A stretch of 64,000 nt of DNA from Gari tellinella (lineage: Eukaryota; Mollusca; Bivalvia; Cardiida; Psammobiidae). This document shows positions 9,791 through 21,267 of this stretch, piece by piece. Within the stretch, counting starts at the first letter, position 1. Each line of letters opens with the position of its first letter. The translations under genes were made by a program, and so were the position numbers. The notes below the pieces were generated by a model that had not been told where the DNA came from, did no database searches, and saw only the letters and a list, made by a program, of their open reading frames with translations. The stretch covers positions 78,668,216 through 78,732,215 of the forward strand of contig OV277868.1 of assembly GCA_922989275.2 (NCBI GenBank). The letters are read 5' to 3'.

Positions 9791-10111
9791 GCAGTAGAGG
9801 GGTCAAAACTGTCATGACTTTCACATTATACTGATAAGTGACGTACTTAGAACATACCTCGTTCTCAAGAAACACACATCATACCTGGATAGACCCACAC
9901 AAGAGGTTCAGCTACGTAATACGGCAAATTAGGCAACAGGTAAGTAGTACGTTGTACATTATTAATCCCTTTATACATGCCGATATAGAAAGGTGCAAAC
10001 GCATACATGTATGCACTATATAAAGATGAAATGTTCATTTCAAACAGCCTAGAGCCAGATCAGACACTGACAATTTCGTTTTCTATAATCACACTCAAAA
10101 CGGTTACCATA

Positions 10112-10264
10112 TACAGTCGAAACTCGATACTTCGAATTCGCATTAGTTCGAACATAGCCATATTTCAAAGTTAAAACGTGACTTAAACGAGTTATCTAAA
10201 TTCAAGTAATGGAATACTGGTGCAATCCATTTAAGCGAGTTCGAAGTATCAAGTTGCGACTGTA
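10112..10264. mobile_element. MITE family H copy
   Basis: TACAGTCGAAACTCGATAC and its mirror ending GCGACTGTA bound a 153-bp element with a TA target. The interior has TTTCAAAGTTAAAACGTG. Confidence 0.8.
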
Positions 10265-10270
10265 ATTAAA

Positions 10271-10614
10271 TACAGCGTTCCCTCTCTACAACGGCCCTAC
10301 CAACAACGGCTCCCTTCTTATAACGACGATTGCCGCTGTTCCCAAAACAATATACTTATGTCCAACCTTTTTACGACTGCAATATAGTCCATCTAAATTT
10401 GTCGTCCGCTGTTTTTCTCAAATTACATATGAGCAATTTTGACAGGAAAAACATAATTACGAGTGGCAAACAGCTTGAAGCCAACGCGGCGTCTGATCTG
10501 GAATCAAGCTGTTTGCAAATGTAAGCTAATTTACCTCCCTATAACGAATCCCTCCGAACAACGCACATATGTGTTGTCTCCCATTGGGTGTCGTTGTAGA
10601 GAGGGAACGTTGTA
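10271..10614 (-). mobile_element. MITE family G copy (reverse)
   Basis: TACAGCGTTCCCTCTC and GAGAGGGAACGTTGTA are the ends. The core is reduced: AGCTTGAAGCCAACGCGGCG meets the full right arm, so the left arm has lost its GATCAGAC segment. Confidence 0.85.
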
Positions 10615-10708
10615 ATAAGTAAATAATTTTGAAAGCGTTCGCACTTTCAACATTTTATTGCATGTCGTATCCTTTTACCCATTCGTGATCAAATTTATAG
10701 TGAGGTTT

Positions 10709-10871
10709 TTACCCATTCACCGCAATAATTTCGTCTGCTTCAATATTGCTGTCTGCAATATCGTTTCAAAGTTCGACTTAAGGCAGAACAGCTGACGTTA
10801 GGTGGCGTCTTGTCAGTATCAAAAATGTTTGCAAATGCACTTTATGACGTAATTGAAGTGAAAGGACTAAG
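10709..10871. mobile_element. MITE family D fragment
   Basis: It contains ACCCATTCACCGC, CGTCTGCTTCAATATTGCTG and the right-end GAAGTGAAAGGACTAAG. The central hairpin is lost. Confidence 0.5.
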
Positions 10872-11229
10872 TTTCGTTCAAACATGATAAAAACAATTCC
10901 TAGAATAATGACTGAAGCAAACTACATGTATATATCTCATGTATGTGTCTGTCCCTACTTACTTGAATATCTATAAAAACATATTCATTGCGTTTTGAAG
11001 TAGATTGCTTGTTTAACAAGTCTGATAAATATAAATCGTCGCCCGATCGGAACTAAACCCCAGTGTACTCTCAAAGTCACTTAAAACGAAGCATTTTAAT
11101 ATAGAGCATTGTACAGGGCAAATAATCTTGTCAAACCTCTATTAAAACGACGGCTGTATAAAGGATGGTGTCACGGTATCTCAATGCCTTTTAGATGAAA
11201 ACATGTACGTTGTCAGGTTCATGAACTAG

Positions 11230-11800
11230 ATTGTTCCATACCATAATTGCACCATTGCAATAGAGAGGTTTAACTGTATTGGGAAAAAACAAACATACTA
11301 TAGCCTTTTGTCCTATAAATCTATCCCAATAGTGCCGTGATCAATACGACAGTCGGCTCTCGATAACTGGACGTAAATAAGTTTGTAAAACAATTAAAAC
11401 ATTGTATAGCAATTTTATAGTTTTATCTCACCAAATAGATAGTTCGATTTCGAAGAAGTCGAGTTATTGGAATTCCTCTGTTGAAAAATAGATAGTTCGA
11501 GTGAAGAATATTCCGGTTATTTAGTGTCTACCGTACAAAATTGCAACGCATATAACTTAGTGTCCAAATGTGTTACATGTTGTGCAATCGATTTTGTACA
11601 GAACTAGACTTGGAGTTACTTTGTATAATTCAAGCTTTCAAACATTCTTGTTAAAGTTCGTTTAGTAAATGGAATACATATATAATCCTGAGCATTCTGC
11701 AGTCGACACGTTTAGCAGACGAGACTGTCTCATTCCTTGTGTTGTAAGGTAACATAATTTTTTACGCAAAATCATATGTTTTATCATGAATGTTTTTTTG
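11230..11800. other. Start of duplication block 2, eroded MITE H inside
   Basis: TTTGTATAATTCAAGCTTTC and AATGGAATACATAT here recur at about 28880-28950 in the same order, which marks the left side of the tandem segmental duplication. An eroded family H (CAGTCGGCTCTCGATAAC) is at about 11349-11500. No gene is seen. Confidence 0.65.
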
Positions 11801-12046
11801 TTAACCCTTTCACTCTCAATGACGTCATAAAGTGCATTTGCAAACATTGTTATCCTTATCAGATGCCGTGTCACGTTGCGTCTGAACAGGATCAAACCTG
11901 TTTGCCACTTAATTTGAAATAACGTCAGTTATATTGCCTTAACTCTTACTTTGACACGATATTGCATACAACAATATTGAAGCAGACGACAAAATGGCGG
12001 TGAAGGGGTATAAACCTAAAGATAAATTTGACCATGACAGGGTTAA
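11801..12046. mobile_element. MITE family D copy
   Basis: It starts TTAACCCTTTCACTCTC and ends ATGACAGGGTTAA. Internal landmarks are the core TTATCAGATGCCGTG with its mirror, CAATATTGAAGCAGACGAC and GGCGGTGAAGGGG. Confidence 0.8.
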
Positions 12047-12286
12047 AAGACAAGGTAACCTTCCACTCGCCACGGGCGAAAGTGTGACACCTTTTACAAA
12101 CAGTTTGGATCTAGACGATACAATAAACATCATGGCGTCTCTTCTGGATCCAAACTGTTTTAGATTATGCTGATATGTTGTCAATTATTTATATACTTCT
12201 ACCTACAGTGCTGACACTATGTTGAACTGATGCAGACGACATAATCTGCATGCGACAAATAACATATAGAATTCAAGGTTAACCCG

Positions 12287-12536
12287 TACAGTGGAGCATC
12301 TGTTATTCTTTCCCGTTTAAACGCAAACGTACGCAAACGCAAAGCACTAAAACGTAGAAAAGAACAACTTTTGGACAATTCTGATATTTCATGTTTATCT
12401 TGGTGGCAAATAGTTTTGAGCCTGATCAGACGCCGGGTTACCCGGCGTCTGATCTGGCTCCAAACTGTTTGTATTGGAAATAATAGTTTGAGCTTAAACG
12501 CGTTTATTGGGAAAGAATAACAGATTCTCCACTGTA
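12287..12536 (-). mobile_element. MITE family C copy upstream of OLD copy 2
   Basis: It is 250 bp with ends TACAGTGGAGCATCTG and GATTCTCCACTGTA. The core is a hairpin around GCCTGATCAGACGCCGGG. It interrupts the duplicated upstream flank that is continuous before copy 1, so it inserted after the split from copy 1. Confidence 0.9.
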
Positions 12537-13018
12537 TCATGTCGATTGCGATGGTAATTACAAACACTTTGGATTAGGAGTTTTCTTAATAACGTAAATT
12601 CTTCTTTTATTCTTTAAGTTAACATTTTTTATTTAGGGGCCTTAATAGTCGATTTGAATTTGATCTTGTTTTAAGAAATCATTCATCTAAATTTTTTAGG
12701 TTTTTATCATGTTTACAATGAATTAGTATTGAAATCTACGCCCCAAAACAACTAAGACTGCGATGAATATACATGTTTATTTATAAATCGGGAGCAAACT
12801 GTTTTACCACTGTCTGTCCGTCCATGGATCCGTCTGGCGACGATCCTCATATATTTTGCAGGTACATACTTTGTCCGACTTATTCCTCCTACATGTTTCT
12901 AAGATACAATAACAATACAGCCAAATGAGCATCGGGGAGGGGGTAAACGTTATATTATTTTAAAGAACATACGTCTTTATGATGCGAGTTAATAGTTGGT
13001 AAATGAAAATATGTTTAT

Positions 13019-13045
13019 GTGTTATTCCTTTTCACTGTTTTTCAG
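13019..13045 (+). other. Putative 5'UTR 3' splice site, OLD copy 2
   Basis: CCTTTTCACTGTTTTTCAG followed by AGTACCCG is the counterpart of the acceptors before copies 1 and 3. No donor was identified. Confidence 0.4.
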
Positions 13046-13249
13046 AGTACCCGGACCATGGTCTTAATTGATGAACCTGCGACCTTTTAAGAGAGAACTT
13101 ACAGCATGTTGTTTGTGCAGAAAAAATGCGGTTATTATCTCCATACACACTTTTGCTCGTTTATGGTTTAACGTAACTGTTTCATTACTGTATTGCGTAT
13201 TCTGTCGTTTGTATTGAAATATACCACACAAGTACCATCCATAGTCGAA

Positions 13250-15151
13250 ATGCTGCGGAGGATACGACTGAAGAATTTCGTGCATTTTGTAGATGAAACG
13301 ATTGAAATTAACGACGTCAGTGGTCCTGTGATTTTCATGGGAGAAAACAATTCTGGAAAAAGTTGTGTTTTTGAAGCTATTCGAAGATGTATGAGTACAT
13401 CAAAGAGTCTAGGTATGTCAAATCCACACGCGTCAGACAAAGTTATGTTTGTAACTTGCCAGTTTGATACCGGAGGTAACAACAATGACGTGTTTTCGTC
13501 AGTGGTTCGAATAGCTGACAACCCAGATGATGAACAATACAATGAACATGTAATACGGAGTGTGTATGTTCAGGGTGAATGTAGTGAGTTTGCCATTGAC
13601 ATTGTGAAGGAAAACAAAGATAACAAGATAGTTTTCGCATCACTGTCAGCAAAAGCCACAGCAGAACTTAAACAAATATACGAGTATCAGGCAGACAAAC
13701 TTGGTTTTGGGGATGATTTTATAGATAAATTGGGAGAATACCACTCTGAGATTAATCAATTCATTACTTCAGAAAAGGATGATCAAATCGAGACAGAATG
13801 CGAACGAATTCTGCAGCGTGACATTGACACAACGACTGTAGTAACATTTCCAATGAAAGGTATTTCGCCATATCAATGGACGGAAAGCGAAAAATTGAAA
13901 CAAAGTCAAACACCAGAAAACATTAAAACTGTAACAGGGAGGGCTGAAATATTGCATTGGTATCTGACTAACATTGATAGTATCACTGACAAAGAGAAGG
14001 AAAAGGAAGAAACTTATTTCAATACATTAACGGACAGATGCAACTATGAGTTCCAAATTAACAACGACAAGATAATTGCACATAATGGCAATTTCAAACA
14101 AGGTAAGAAGAAAGCAATATCTATTTTAAAAATACCGGAGGGTGTATACGAGGCTAAGAAGATTTCGATCATTTTATCGCTTGACCGATTTAAAACTGTT
14201 TGCATTGAGGATGCAGACAGAGGCATGCATACCCAGATGGTCGAACGATTTAGAGATCTGGTTCTTGCTGGAACAGAAGACAAAATTATCATTCTTACAA
14301 GCCATCAGCCGAGTTTTATTTCGCCTTGCAGCATTCCTCGAACATATCATTTTCGTCGACACAAACAAGGCACTGAGCAGATATTCAAAGTTGTTGCTAT
14401 GAGAAGCATACTACCATCTGGAGGTGACAAGGTAGTTCGAATGATTTCCAGCTATAATTTTGCTACAATATTTCTTGCTAGAAGAGTTATATTTGTGGAA
14501 GGGGAGGATGATTTCCTATTTCTGACATACCTAAAACAAATACTTCTCACACAAGACATTGCTGAAGATTGTGCAAAAACATGCGCTACTACCAAGCATG
14601 AAATTATGGGAGCTCTTTGCTCGCTTCATATCGTTCCAATGACAGGAGAAGCCAACAAAGCCAAACTCCGTGATGTTTGCGAAACGCTTGGAATCATTCA
14701 TATCTTCCTGCTTGATTATGACGCTCTTTATAACAATATACCAAAGGCAGGTGGGACATCTACATACGAAATTTATAACTTTCTCAAAATGTTCGAACTT
14801 GCTAGTGATGACAACAATTGCGAACGTGTTAAAGAAGATGTGTCGACATTGCAAGAAGACGGATTCTTTGTGTGGAAGAAAACAGAAAGTAGCAGCGGAA
14901 CCATAGATTCAGTCGTACTAACATTCTGTGATAATGAAGGGCTGGGAGATTTCTTGAAAGAGAATAATGTGAACCTGCATAGGAACACAACAGGAACAAA
15001 GAAAAAGAAGACCAAAATAAAACTGTTCAACAATAAGGACTTGACGACGCAAAACATAAGAAACGTGGTAGAAAAACTCCTCAAAGTGTCACTACACAGC
15101 AAGAATACTAGTAATGAAATTTGTCGTCTCGTGAAATTTATAATTAAGTAA
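13250..15151 (+). CDS. OLD-family ATPase-TOPRIM nuclease, copy 2 (intact)
   Basis: From the ATG of MLRRIRLKNF, the position shared by all copies, the protein is 633 residues; a longer frame from 13193 adds 19 unconserved residues. The P-loop GENNSGKS is at 31-38, the signature-like PEGVYEAKKISIIL, the VCIED Walker B and the LTSHQP H-loop follow, then TOPRIM VIFVEGEDDF (Glu about 417) and DYDALYNN (Asp about 489 and 491). Catalytic motifs are complete, so an active ATP-gated nuclease is plausible. The Ser-rich repeat tail of copy 1 is absent: FLKENNVNLH runs almost directly into the Lys-rich KKKKTKIKLFN and the conserved C-terminus. The frame has no intron, signal peptide or membrane segment. 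No GajB-like helicase lies nearby, so it resembles stand-alone (class 1) OLD proteins. Function is inferred from motifs only. Confidence 0.88.
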   Translation: MLRRIRLKNFVHFVDETIEINDVSGPVIFMGENNSGKSCVFEAIRRCMSTSKSLGMSNPHASDKVMFVTCQFDTGGNNNDVFSSVVRIADNPDDEQYNEHVIRSVYVQGECSEFAIDIVKENKDNKIVFASLSAKATAELKQIYEYQADKLGFGDDFIDKLGEYHSEINQFITSEKDDQIETECERILQRDIDTTTVVTFPMKGISPYQWTESEKLKQSQTPENIKTVTGRAEILHWYLTNIDSITDKEKEKEETYFNTLTDRCNYEFQINNDKIIAHNGNFKQGKKKAISILKIPEGVYEAKKISIILSLDRFKTVCIEDADRGMHTQMVERFRDLVLAGTEDKIIILTSHQPSFISPCSIPRTYHFRRHKQGTEQIFKVVAMRSILPSGGDKVVRMISSYNFATIFLARRVIFVEGEDDFLFLTYLKQILLTQDIAEDCAKTCATTKHEIMGALCSLHIVPMTGEANKAKLRDVCETLGIIHIFLLDYDALYNNIPKAGGTSTYEIYNFLKMFELASDDNNCERVKEDVSTLQEDGFFVWKKTESSSGTIDSVVLTFCDNEGLGDFLKENNVNLHRNTTGTKKKKTKIKLFNNKDLTTQNIRNVVEKLLKVSLHSKNTSNEICRLVKFIIK

Positions 15152-15345
15152 TTGAGAAAAGAATGTAGCCATCGAAAGAACGAAGAAATATGGTGATAAA
15201 TGGCGAAAGTACAAATGCTTGTAAAGATAAAAAAAAATTCGCTTTACTAAATTGATACAAAAATTGTTTTTACCCTCATTATACCGATTTTAGTTCTAGA
15301 ATCAATTTCACTAAGCGCGAGCTTCTCAAACTATCTCCTGTTAAT

Positions 15346-15351
15346 AATAAA
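15346..15351 (+). terminator. Candidate polyadenylation signal, OLD copy 2
   Basis: AATAAA lies about 195 bases after the stop codon, in a flank conserved with copy 1. Only the hexamer supports it. Confidence 0.3.
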
Positions 15352-15416
15352 ATGAGTTATATAACTGATTGGTATGGCTCGCACAAACCGCACAAAACTG
15401 CAACAGAATCAGTCAT

Positions 15417-15608
15417 TTAGTAATCAATATGCGCCTAGTAGATTATTTCATGCTATGTATTGGATTAGTCCATTTGTGATCTTTGGGATGTCTGGTCTAA
15501 ATTTTCATTTTGTTTGATATATAAACTCATATCAGCAAACAATTTAGTCTCTGATCAGACGCCGCATTATGCAGCGTCTTATCAGAGTATACACTGTTCC
15601 AATGGGCA
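15417..15608 (+). mobile_element. MITE family J copy, unit 2
   Basis: It is the counterpart of the element at 4709, with GCGCCTAGTAGATTA and the core CTCTGATCAGACGCCGCATT with its mirror CAGCGTCTTATCAGAG. Confidence 0.7.
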
Positions 15609-15734
15609 AAACAAATGCATGTACTCCAAATGAGGAAATTATATAAACATACCAAAACTAGGCGCGACATTGTTAAGTTTAAGGAAGTTCCATTAACAGT
15701 ACAATTATGTCTAAAACTTTCACTGCTTCAATAT

Positions 15735-15975
15735 CGTCTGCTTAAAAGTTTCATCTGCTGTATTTTCTTCAAATTACATATAAATGGACATTTTGATATA
15801 ATAAATATAATGACGAGGGACAAACTGTTTAAATCCAGTTCAAACGCGGCGTTATCCAATGGCCAGATCGTTGCTTTGAAGACATGTCCCCCCCCCCCCC
15901 ATCCCTTCACTGCAACGATTAAATTTAAATTTGGCAGACTGAAAGTAAAGCAGAATGCGCCCTAATCCTTTGACT
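15735..15975. mobile_element. Mixed MITE G and MITE A fragments
   Basis: CGTCTGCTTAAAAGTTTCATC through AATCCAGTTCAAACGCGGCG matches a family G interior, also present at 33690. A C-homopolymer run of about 14 follows at 15887, then the family A half-core GAAAGTAAAGCAGAATGCGCC. All are truncated. Confidence 0.55.
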
Positions 15976-15999
15976 GCTTGTTCCTACTTATCTGATATT

Positions 16000-17140
16000 T
16001 GCAATCAGTTCTAATAAAAATCACACGCTGGGGAATTCGGCGTCTGGTCCGGATCCAAACTGTTTGACACTAGCTTTTAGGTTTCTTGTTTTAGTAAGTA
16101 CATGTACCGGTACATTTAACCTGTGTATGTCGATGACGATGCCGCTTCACCAGTAGCGCGTTCAGTTACCGTATCGATTGCATCAAGAAACGTAACAATT
16201 TAACTAAAACGACCTGTTTGCACGATATCGATTGCGAACTGCACGAACAGGCTCAGAGGTAGTGAGCCAACGCTAACGAGAAAAAAAACAAAATAGAGAC
16301 CAAACAAGTTGGCTTCTTTAAAAAGAAGCCAGGGAAGCCGAGCAGTTTTAATGAAGTGACATGTATATATGGTAGGAAACAAAACTATGTAGGGTTTGGG
16401 AAAAGAATAATATAGGTGAAAGGTATACTTGAGATATTTGAGAAGATATTTTATGTAAAATGAACCTCTCTGTATATAGCGACCAGTAAATTTGCGTTAA
16501 CGTCAATTCTCGTATTCTCAGGGTTTCTCATAATCTCGTGCCTAACAAAATCAGATGAAATGGGCATTCCTGACATCCAGAAATATATCAAGTTTTTTCC
16601 TCCGATAAATTTCTGTTGGAAAATGTTGCATGGACCCATTAATCATCAATTGGATTTGAATTGTCTATTTTCCAAATTTCACATGTAAAACCTGCTGCAT
16701 ATTGTCATTTATTTAATACTTGTGCATAGTTCAAATCTCAATAAACATACAAAAAATGATGCCACAGATGCAGAAATTTTCGACATGATAGATTTAAAGT
16801 GACCCTTAAAAATACTTATCTGAACTGAAAGAGTTTACCCCCTCCTTAACAAAAGCCCTTGACAACCAATCAGAAGTTTAAACTAAACTAAGGTCCGCGA
16901 ATATGGGGAAACATTTGACTGGTTTAGATTATGCAGGGTGATGTATTCAAACATAGAAGTGACCTAGATAAGATTTTTTTATTTTAATGATGTTATACTT
17001 TTTTCAGAGTTTCTACTGACTTTTAAGCCACAATTTTATTGAAGAAAAATTCTTAATAACAATTTATGTGCTTTATTTTAAGGCTTAGCCCCGCGAGAAT
17101 AGGAGACACCAGTATAACTGCTGTTTTAGACAGTTCGTTG
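16000..17140. other. Spacer paralogous to 35640, no gene seen
   Basis: CTGATATTTGCAATCAGTT and CACACGCTGGGGAATTCGGC near 16000 recur near 35645, placing this stretch in the tandem duplication. Beyond about 16200 it is AT-rich, with only short minus-strand open frames that resemble nothing known. Confidence 0.45.
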
Positions 17141-17144
17141 TTTA

Positions 17145-17300
17145 ACAAAATGCTGCTTATAAGACAAGGTGAAAGTAACTAGAGAACTCCAGTAAAAGGT
17201 TTCAATTTTACTTTCACCTTGCTTGAATTAAGCTACCTACTGTCATTCATACAATCAATTAGCGTTAGTTTAGTAGTTGTAAGCGACGTGTACGGCCGCC
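17145..17300. mobile_element. MITE family F fragment
   Basis: AAGACAAGGTGAAAGTAAC and its partial mirror TTACTTTCACCTTGCTTG surround a shortened loop. CAATTAGCGTTAGTTTAGTAG matches the family F right arm. Confidence 0.55.
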
Positions 17301-18152
17301 ACACAAGCATTTAACATCTTATATAGTGAAGGCATGAGTTTTATTCCTTATCGAAGTGATAAGTTCCGGTACGGGTTTATTCCTTACCACAATATTTGAT
17401 TTTCGTAAAAATTGGTTGCTGCGTAAAATGTATGCAACCTAGTTTCAGGCATGCGCAGACAATGCATTTTTGACTGGTTGTACAATATTGCGCCAATTAT
17501 TTTCACCGTTTCGCAATAAGCAGAAGTTCCTCCCCAGAAAATGGCTACATTCAACCTAAACGCTGAGGAAGCCCCCTGAAGGGGGCTTTCAATGAGTTTG
17601 TAAGTACAGCGAACAGTCCCGAGTTAATTTCTCATCAATAACCCAACATTTTCCGATACTTAATGTATCAAACAAAGCTTACATATAAGCAGCTAAATCT
17701 TATTTTTATATACGGTAAAATTGATGCATTTCAGTTGATTTGTACACTTCCGATTTGTAAATAGTTCGTTCGTTCCCTTGAAAAGTAAATAAACTTGAGT
17801 TATTATTGAAGAGTATTGGAGACCGATAGATGTCGTACTATAAGGGTGGTTTGCATCGGTTAACGTTGCCGTTCTCCGATACAGTACTTGAACGCGCTAC
17901 AGACCAGTCCTGAATTACATGTTCATAAATGCACTGTAGTTGACGTGGAAAACGCACCCAAACGCAGGTACTGTGCTTTTTTTTAAATTTAACGGAAGAC
18001 TAGAGGAGCGTTGCGTTAGGCGATGTCGTAATGGACATATGTTTAGAAAAAAATGTGAATTAAAACCACCCAGTCTACCCAATGCAAGGTAAGAATAGAT
18101 AACTGGTAAGTTTGGTTATGTACGTTGTCATTAATGATCATGTTGCGAACAT
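17301..18152. other. Spacer paralogous to 35980-36190
   Basis: No gene is seen. AGACTAGAGGAGCGTTGCG and AATTAAAACCACCCAGTC near 17998-18080 recur near 36057-36130. A short hairpin AAGCCCCCTGAAGGGGGCTT sits at about 17568. Confidence 0.5.
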
Positions 18153-18371
18153 TTAACACCTTCACTGCCTTACACTAAGCACAAAAGTTTTTTGCAAACA
18201 GTTCAGATCCTGACCAGACGCCGTGTTACGCCGCGTCTGATCAGGATCCAAACTGTTTTACACTCATTTCAATATTGCTTAAGTCAAACTACCTAAAAGT
18301 TGAATTTGAGAAATAAAAGCAGACGGCAATTGTTTTTGAAATTGATGACGTCATGGCAGTTAATGGGTTAA
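18153..18371. mobile_element. MITE family D copy
   Basis: Bounded by TTAACACCTTCACTGCC and GGCAGTTAATGGGTTAA. The core is a near-perfect hairpin, CAGATCCTGACCAGACGCCG and its complement. Confidence 0.8.
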
Positions 18372-18882
18372 AGGTTGCTCTTTTAGCGACTTGAACAGTG
18401 AAACCCGGGTTATTCAACTGTGTATCCGAAAACCATTGGCACCCGAAACTATCGACCTGTTCTTATCAAATTCCTGTTTATTCACTGTAGAATAAGCACA
18501 GTTAATTCAAAGTCCGAAATGCGACTCCCACCCCCAATCAAAAGGGCATTGCTTATATTTTCAAATGCCATCTGCTTTGATTTTTTTGTATGAGATTTAT
18601 GTTAATTGACTAATGTAATAAGGTGGACACAAACTACAAATATCTAATATTTACATTCGCCCCATTAAATTCCATTTAAAAGGGACGTTTAATTTGTATA
18701 GACGCGATTGCTTGAGAAGGCTGGACTTGTGGATATCTTAAGCAGAGGAGGCGGGGCTTATGTATCTTCTTTTTACGAATCATTTGTTGCGTTACTTCAG
18801 TAATGCGGTTATGGCTGTTCCTGTCAGGGTACACATTATTCGTGTTAGCAAACTCTTATATGGATTGAACATACATTCATAC

Positions 18883-19065
18883 TACAGTAAGAATCTGTTA
18901 TTATTTCCCGTTTAAACGCAAACGAAACGCAAACGCAAGTACCAAAATGTAGAAAAGAAAATTTGTTGGACAATTCTGATAACTCATGTTTATATTGGTG
19001 ACAAACAGTTTGGAGCCAGATTAGACGCCGTGTTATCGGGAAAGAATAACAGATTCTCCACTGTA
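18883..19065 (-). mobile_element. MITE family C, internally deleted
   Basis: Ends TACAGTAAGAATCTG and GATTCTCCACTGTA are present, but it is 183 bp instead of 250. One core arm (TTTGGAGCCAGATTAGACG) runs straight into GGGAAAGAATAACAG, so the second arm and right flank are deleted. Confidence 0.85.
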
Positions 19066-19109
19066 ATAAAATATTCCTTTCATATAAGAATTTACAGCAA
19101 ATATAATGT

Positions 19110-19282
19110 AAATATAAGAAATGAACTGATTTGTTAGGCGTACATGTTTCAGCGAAATAAACGACGGATAATGAAATGATCGGCAAATTTACCATGAATC
19201 GCGAGCGCGAATCATGACAGTTGCCGCTCAATTTCTGTCGTTTATTTCACTTTAACGCCGAACGAATTCAGTTCATTTCTCA
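19110..19282. mobile_element. Imperfect long palindrome (unclassified MITE)
   Basis: AGAAATGAACTGATTTGTTAG and GCGAAATAAACGACGG on the left mirror TCTGTCGTTTATTTCAC and GAATTCAGTTCATTTCTC on the right, around GAATCGCGAGCGCGAATC. No second copy is recognised in the window. Confidence 0.6.
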
Positions 19283-19446
19283 ATTACAGCGGTTCGAATG
19301 GAAGGTAAAGGACGTACAATGTAGACGTTTGAACCCGGCGTCAGACCAGGCTCCAAACTGTTTGCTAATCAGATAGGACCACACTAAGATGTTTCAATCA
19401 CAGTGTCATTTTCTCGAATTTAAATTGCATTGCGTTTATGTTTTTT

Positions 19447-19567
19447 CTCATTTAAACGGGATATTCCCTATAATATATATTCATGACTGATTAAATTGGA
19501 ACTATTTTCTTCAGCGGAGGTATAAATCATATTCGCTAAAAGTCGCTTCTATGGGGTAAAGGGTTAA
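19447..19567. mobile_element. MITE family A, half copy
   Basis: It holds only the flank after the core: TTCTTCAGCGGAGG, GCTAAAAGTCGCTTCTATGG and GGTAAAGGGTTAA. Confidence 0.65.
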
Positions 19568-19635
19568 ACGTGATAGGATAACATCTCTACTGCAGGTATT
19601 ATTTCCTGTTGTGTTCTGAATCTACTTCAATAGAT

Positions 19636-19888
19636 TTAACCCTTTACCCAATAATCCGTTTATAACATTAAATACAGGTGATCACTTAAAGCAGGTTGAA
19701 AGTAAAGCAGAATGTGCCTTAAGGCACATTCTGCTTTACTTTCAGCCTACTTTAAACTACTATCAGCTAGGCTATATCAAGATATTTGTTATTGTAATTG
19801 TTCATGAGGTTATAAACTGGAACTATTTTCTTTAGCGGAGGAATAAATTAAACTCGCTAAAAGTCGCTTATATGGGGGAAAGGGTTAA
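19636..19888. mobile_element. MITE family A, complete copy with empty site
   Basis: TTAACCCTTTACCC and GGGGGAAAGGGTTAA bound it, and the core hairpin is at about 19683-19755. The paralogous position near 36718 reads CAATAGATTTAAACACG without an element, so the TTAA is the duplicated target. Confidence 0.92.
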
Positions 19889-19895
19889 ATATGTT

Positions 19896-20117
19896 TAACC
19901 ACTTCAGTACTAAATCAATCGTGAGCTTTTTCATCCCAGCTTCACCGCCATATTGTCGTCTGCTTCAATAATGTTGTCTGCAAGATCGTTTTAAAGTTAG
20001 ATCCTGACTAACGAGTGTCAATAGTTTGGATCCTTATCAAAAGCCACGTAACGCGGCGTCTGGTCTAGATCGAAACTGTGTTCAAAGTCGACTGGTAAGG
20101 CGTTGAAATGGTTTAAG
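19896..20117. mobile_element. MITE family D copy
   Basis: CAGCTTCACCGCCATATTG, GTCGTCTGCTTCAATAATG and the right end GGCGTTGAAATGGTTTAAG. It is paralogous to the copy at 36771 that is interrupted by the 5.9-kb element. Confidence 0.7.
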
Positions 20118-21152
20118 GTACTTCGCATATGCGCGTAGTTTCCATACGATTGTTATGAAACTTTTCATGAAGAATGATAATAGCCTAAGAAACAATGTGT
20201 GTAAATATAGGCAAAATTTATCGTGTGGTTTGTCTTAAAGGTCTTTTTTCTGACAAAAACCTAGAATTTTGATGATTTTATTTTTCTTAAAAATGAATAA
20301 AGCTAATGACTATAATTCTCACCCAATAAGTAGTCCACAACATTCATTACAAGAAAAGCTAAAAACATTTTGAATAAAGGTGTTCAGAAAGATGTTATCA
20401 GCTAATTAAATTTTGCAAAATGCTAAAAAGTTGAGTTGCAAAAAACTGACTCATTCAATGTATATTTGTTTTCATTTTATTCAAATATATGGATGATGAA
20501 CTAGTCAGTCTGAAAAAATTAGAAAATATTACAGTCAGGATTTGTTGTAATAACATATTTTCTTATTAAAATGTGGGATATTTGTTGTTGAGATACAGTT
20601 ACCTATCTTAGAATTAAAACTTTGTCATTAAAACACATTATTATTTATTCATGGACTTGCATACAAGGTTTATTATATTGTTTTAACATAATTATAATGG
20701 GCAATATCGATCTTGAAAAGGTTAGCGTATTGATAAGCTTCAATGTGTGGCTTTATAGTTCGATCAAATCGTTTACATGTATACCGATTTAATTGACTTG
20801 TAAGTCATTAAACTAAAACGTACAGGTAAGTGGACATATACTTGGACCGTAAACATCACTAGTTCTAATCAACGAAGACTAAACATAACATGTCTCTTGA
20901 TTACTGCGTTATGGATTGACAAGTCAATAAATGGGACACTAAAAAAATATTTGGATCGGATGGGTCTCGAACCTATGACCTTTTGATTGCTAGTCAACCA
21001 CTATACTAACTGCGCTATGAAGGATTATACTAATTCGTATCAACATTTCCTTTATATAAATTTTCTAGTATAAACACGTACGAAAACAGTCTGTGTCGTC
21101 AAGACGCATATCCGCTCGCCCGCAAGACCGACTTCCGGTAGCCAAAGGCCTT
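20118..21152. mobile_element. About 1-kb insertion absent from the paralogous block
   Basis: In the block at 42850 the flanking sequences are nearly adjacent; here about 1 kb intervenes. It starts GTACTTCGCATATGCGCG and ends CCGGTAGCCAAAGGCC. Its right part carries a degenerate tRNA-like sequence on the minus strand. No coding frame or clear terminal inverted repeat is seen, so its class is unknown. Confidence 0.5.
20953..21030 (-). pseudogene. Degenerate tRNA-like sequence
   Basis: On the minus strand, TAGCGCAGTTAGT resembles box A and GGTTCGAGACC box B. The arm TTGACTAGCAATCAA would place AGC (Ala) in the anticodon. The acceptor stem does not pair, so it is a tRNA relic or SINE head, not a working tRNA. 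Confidence 0.4.
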
Positions 21153-21267
21153 AAGCTGAAACTTGATAATTATAGCCACGTTTTAATTTGCGAAACGGAT
21201 TCGGTCAATTTATCGAAATTCCGCTGTTAACGAAAGGACAGGTATGACATAAGCGTGTTCGAGTTAT

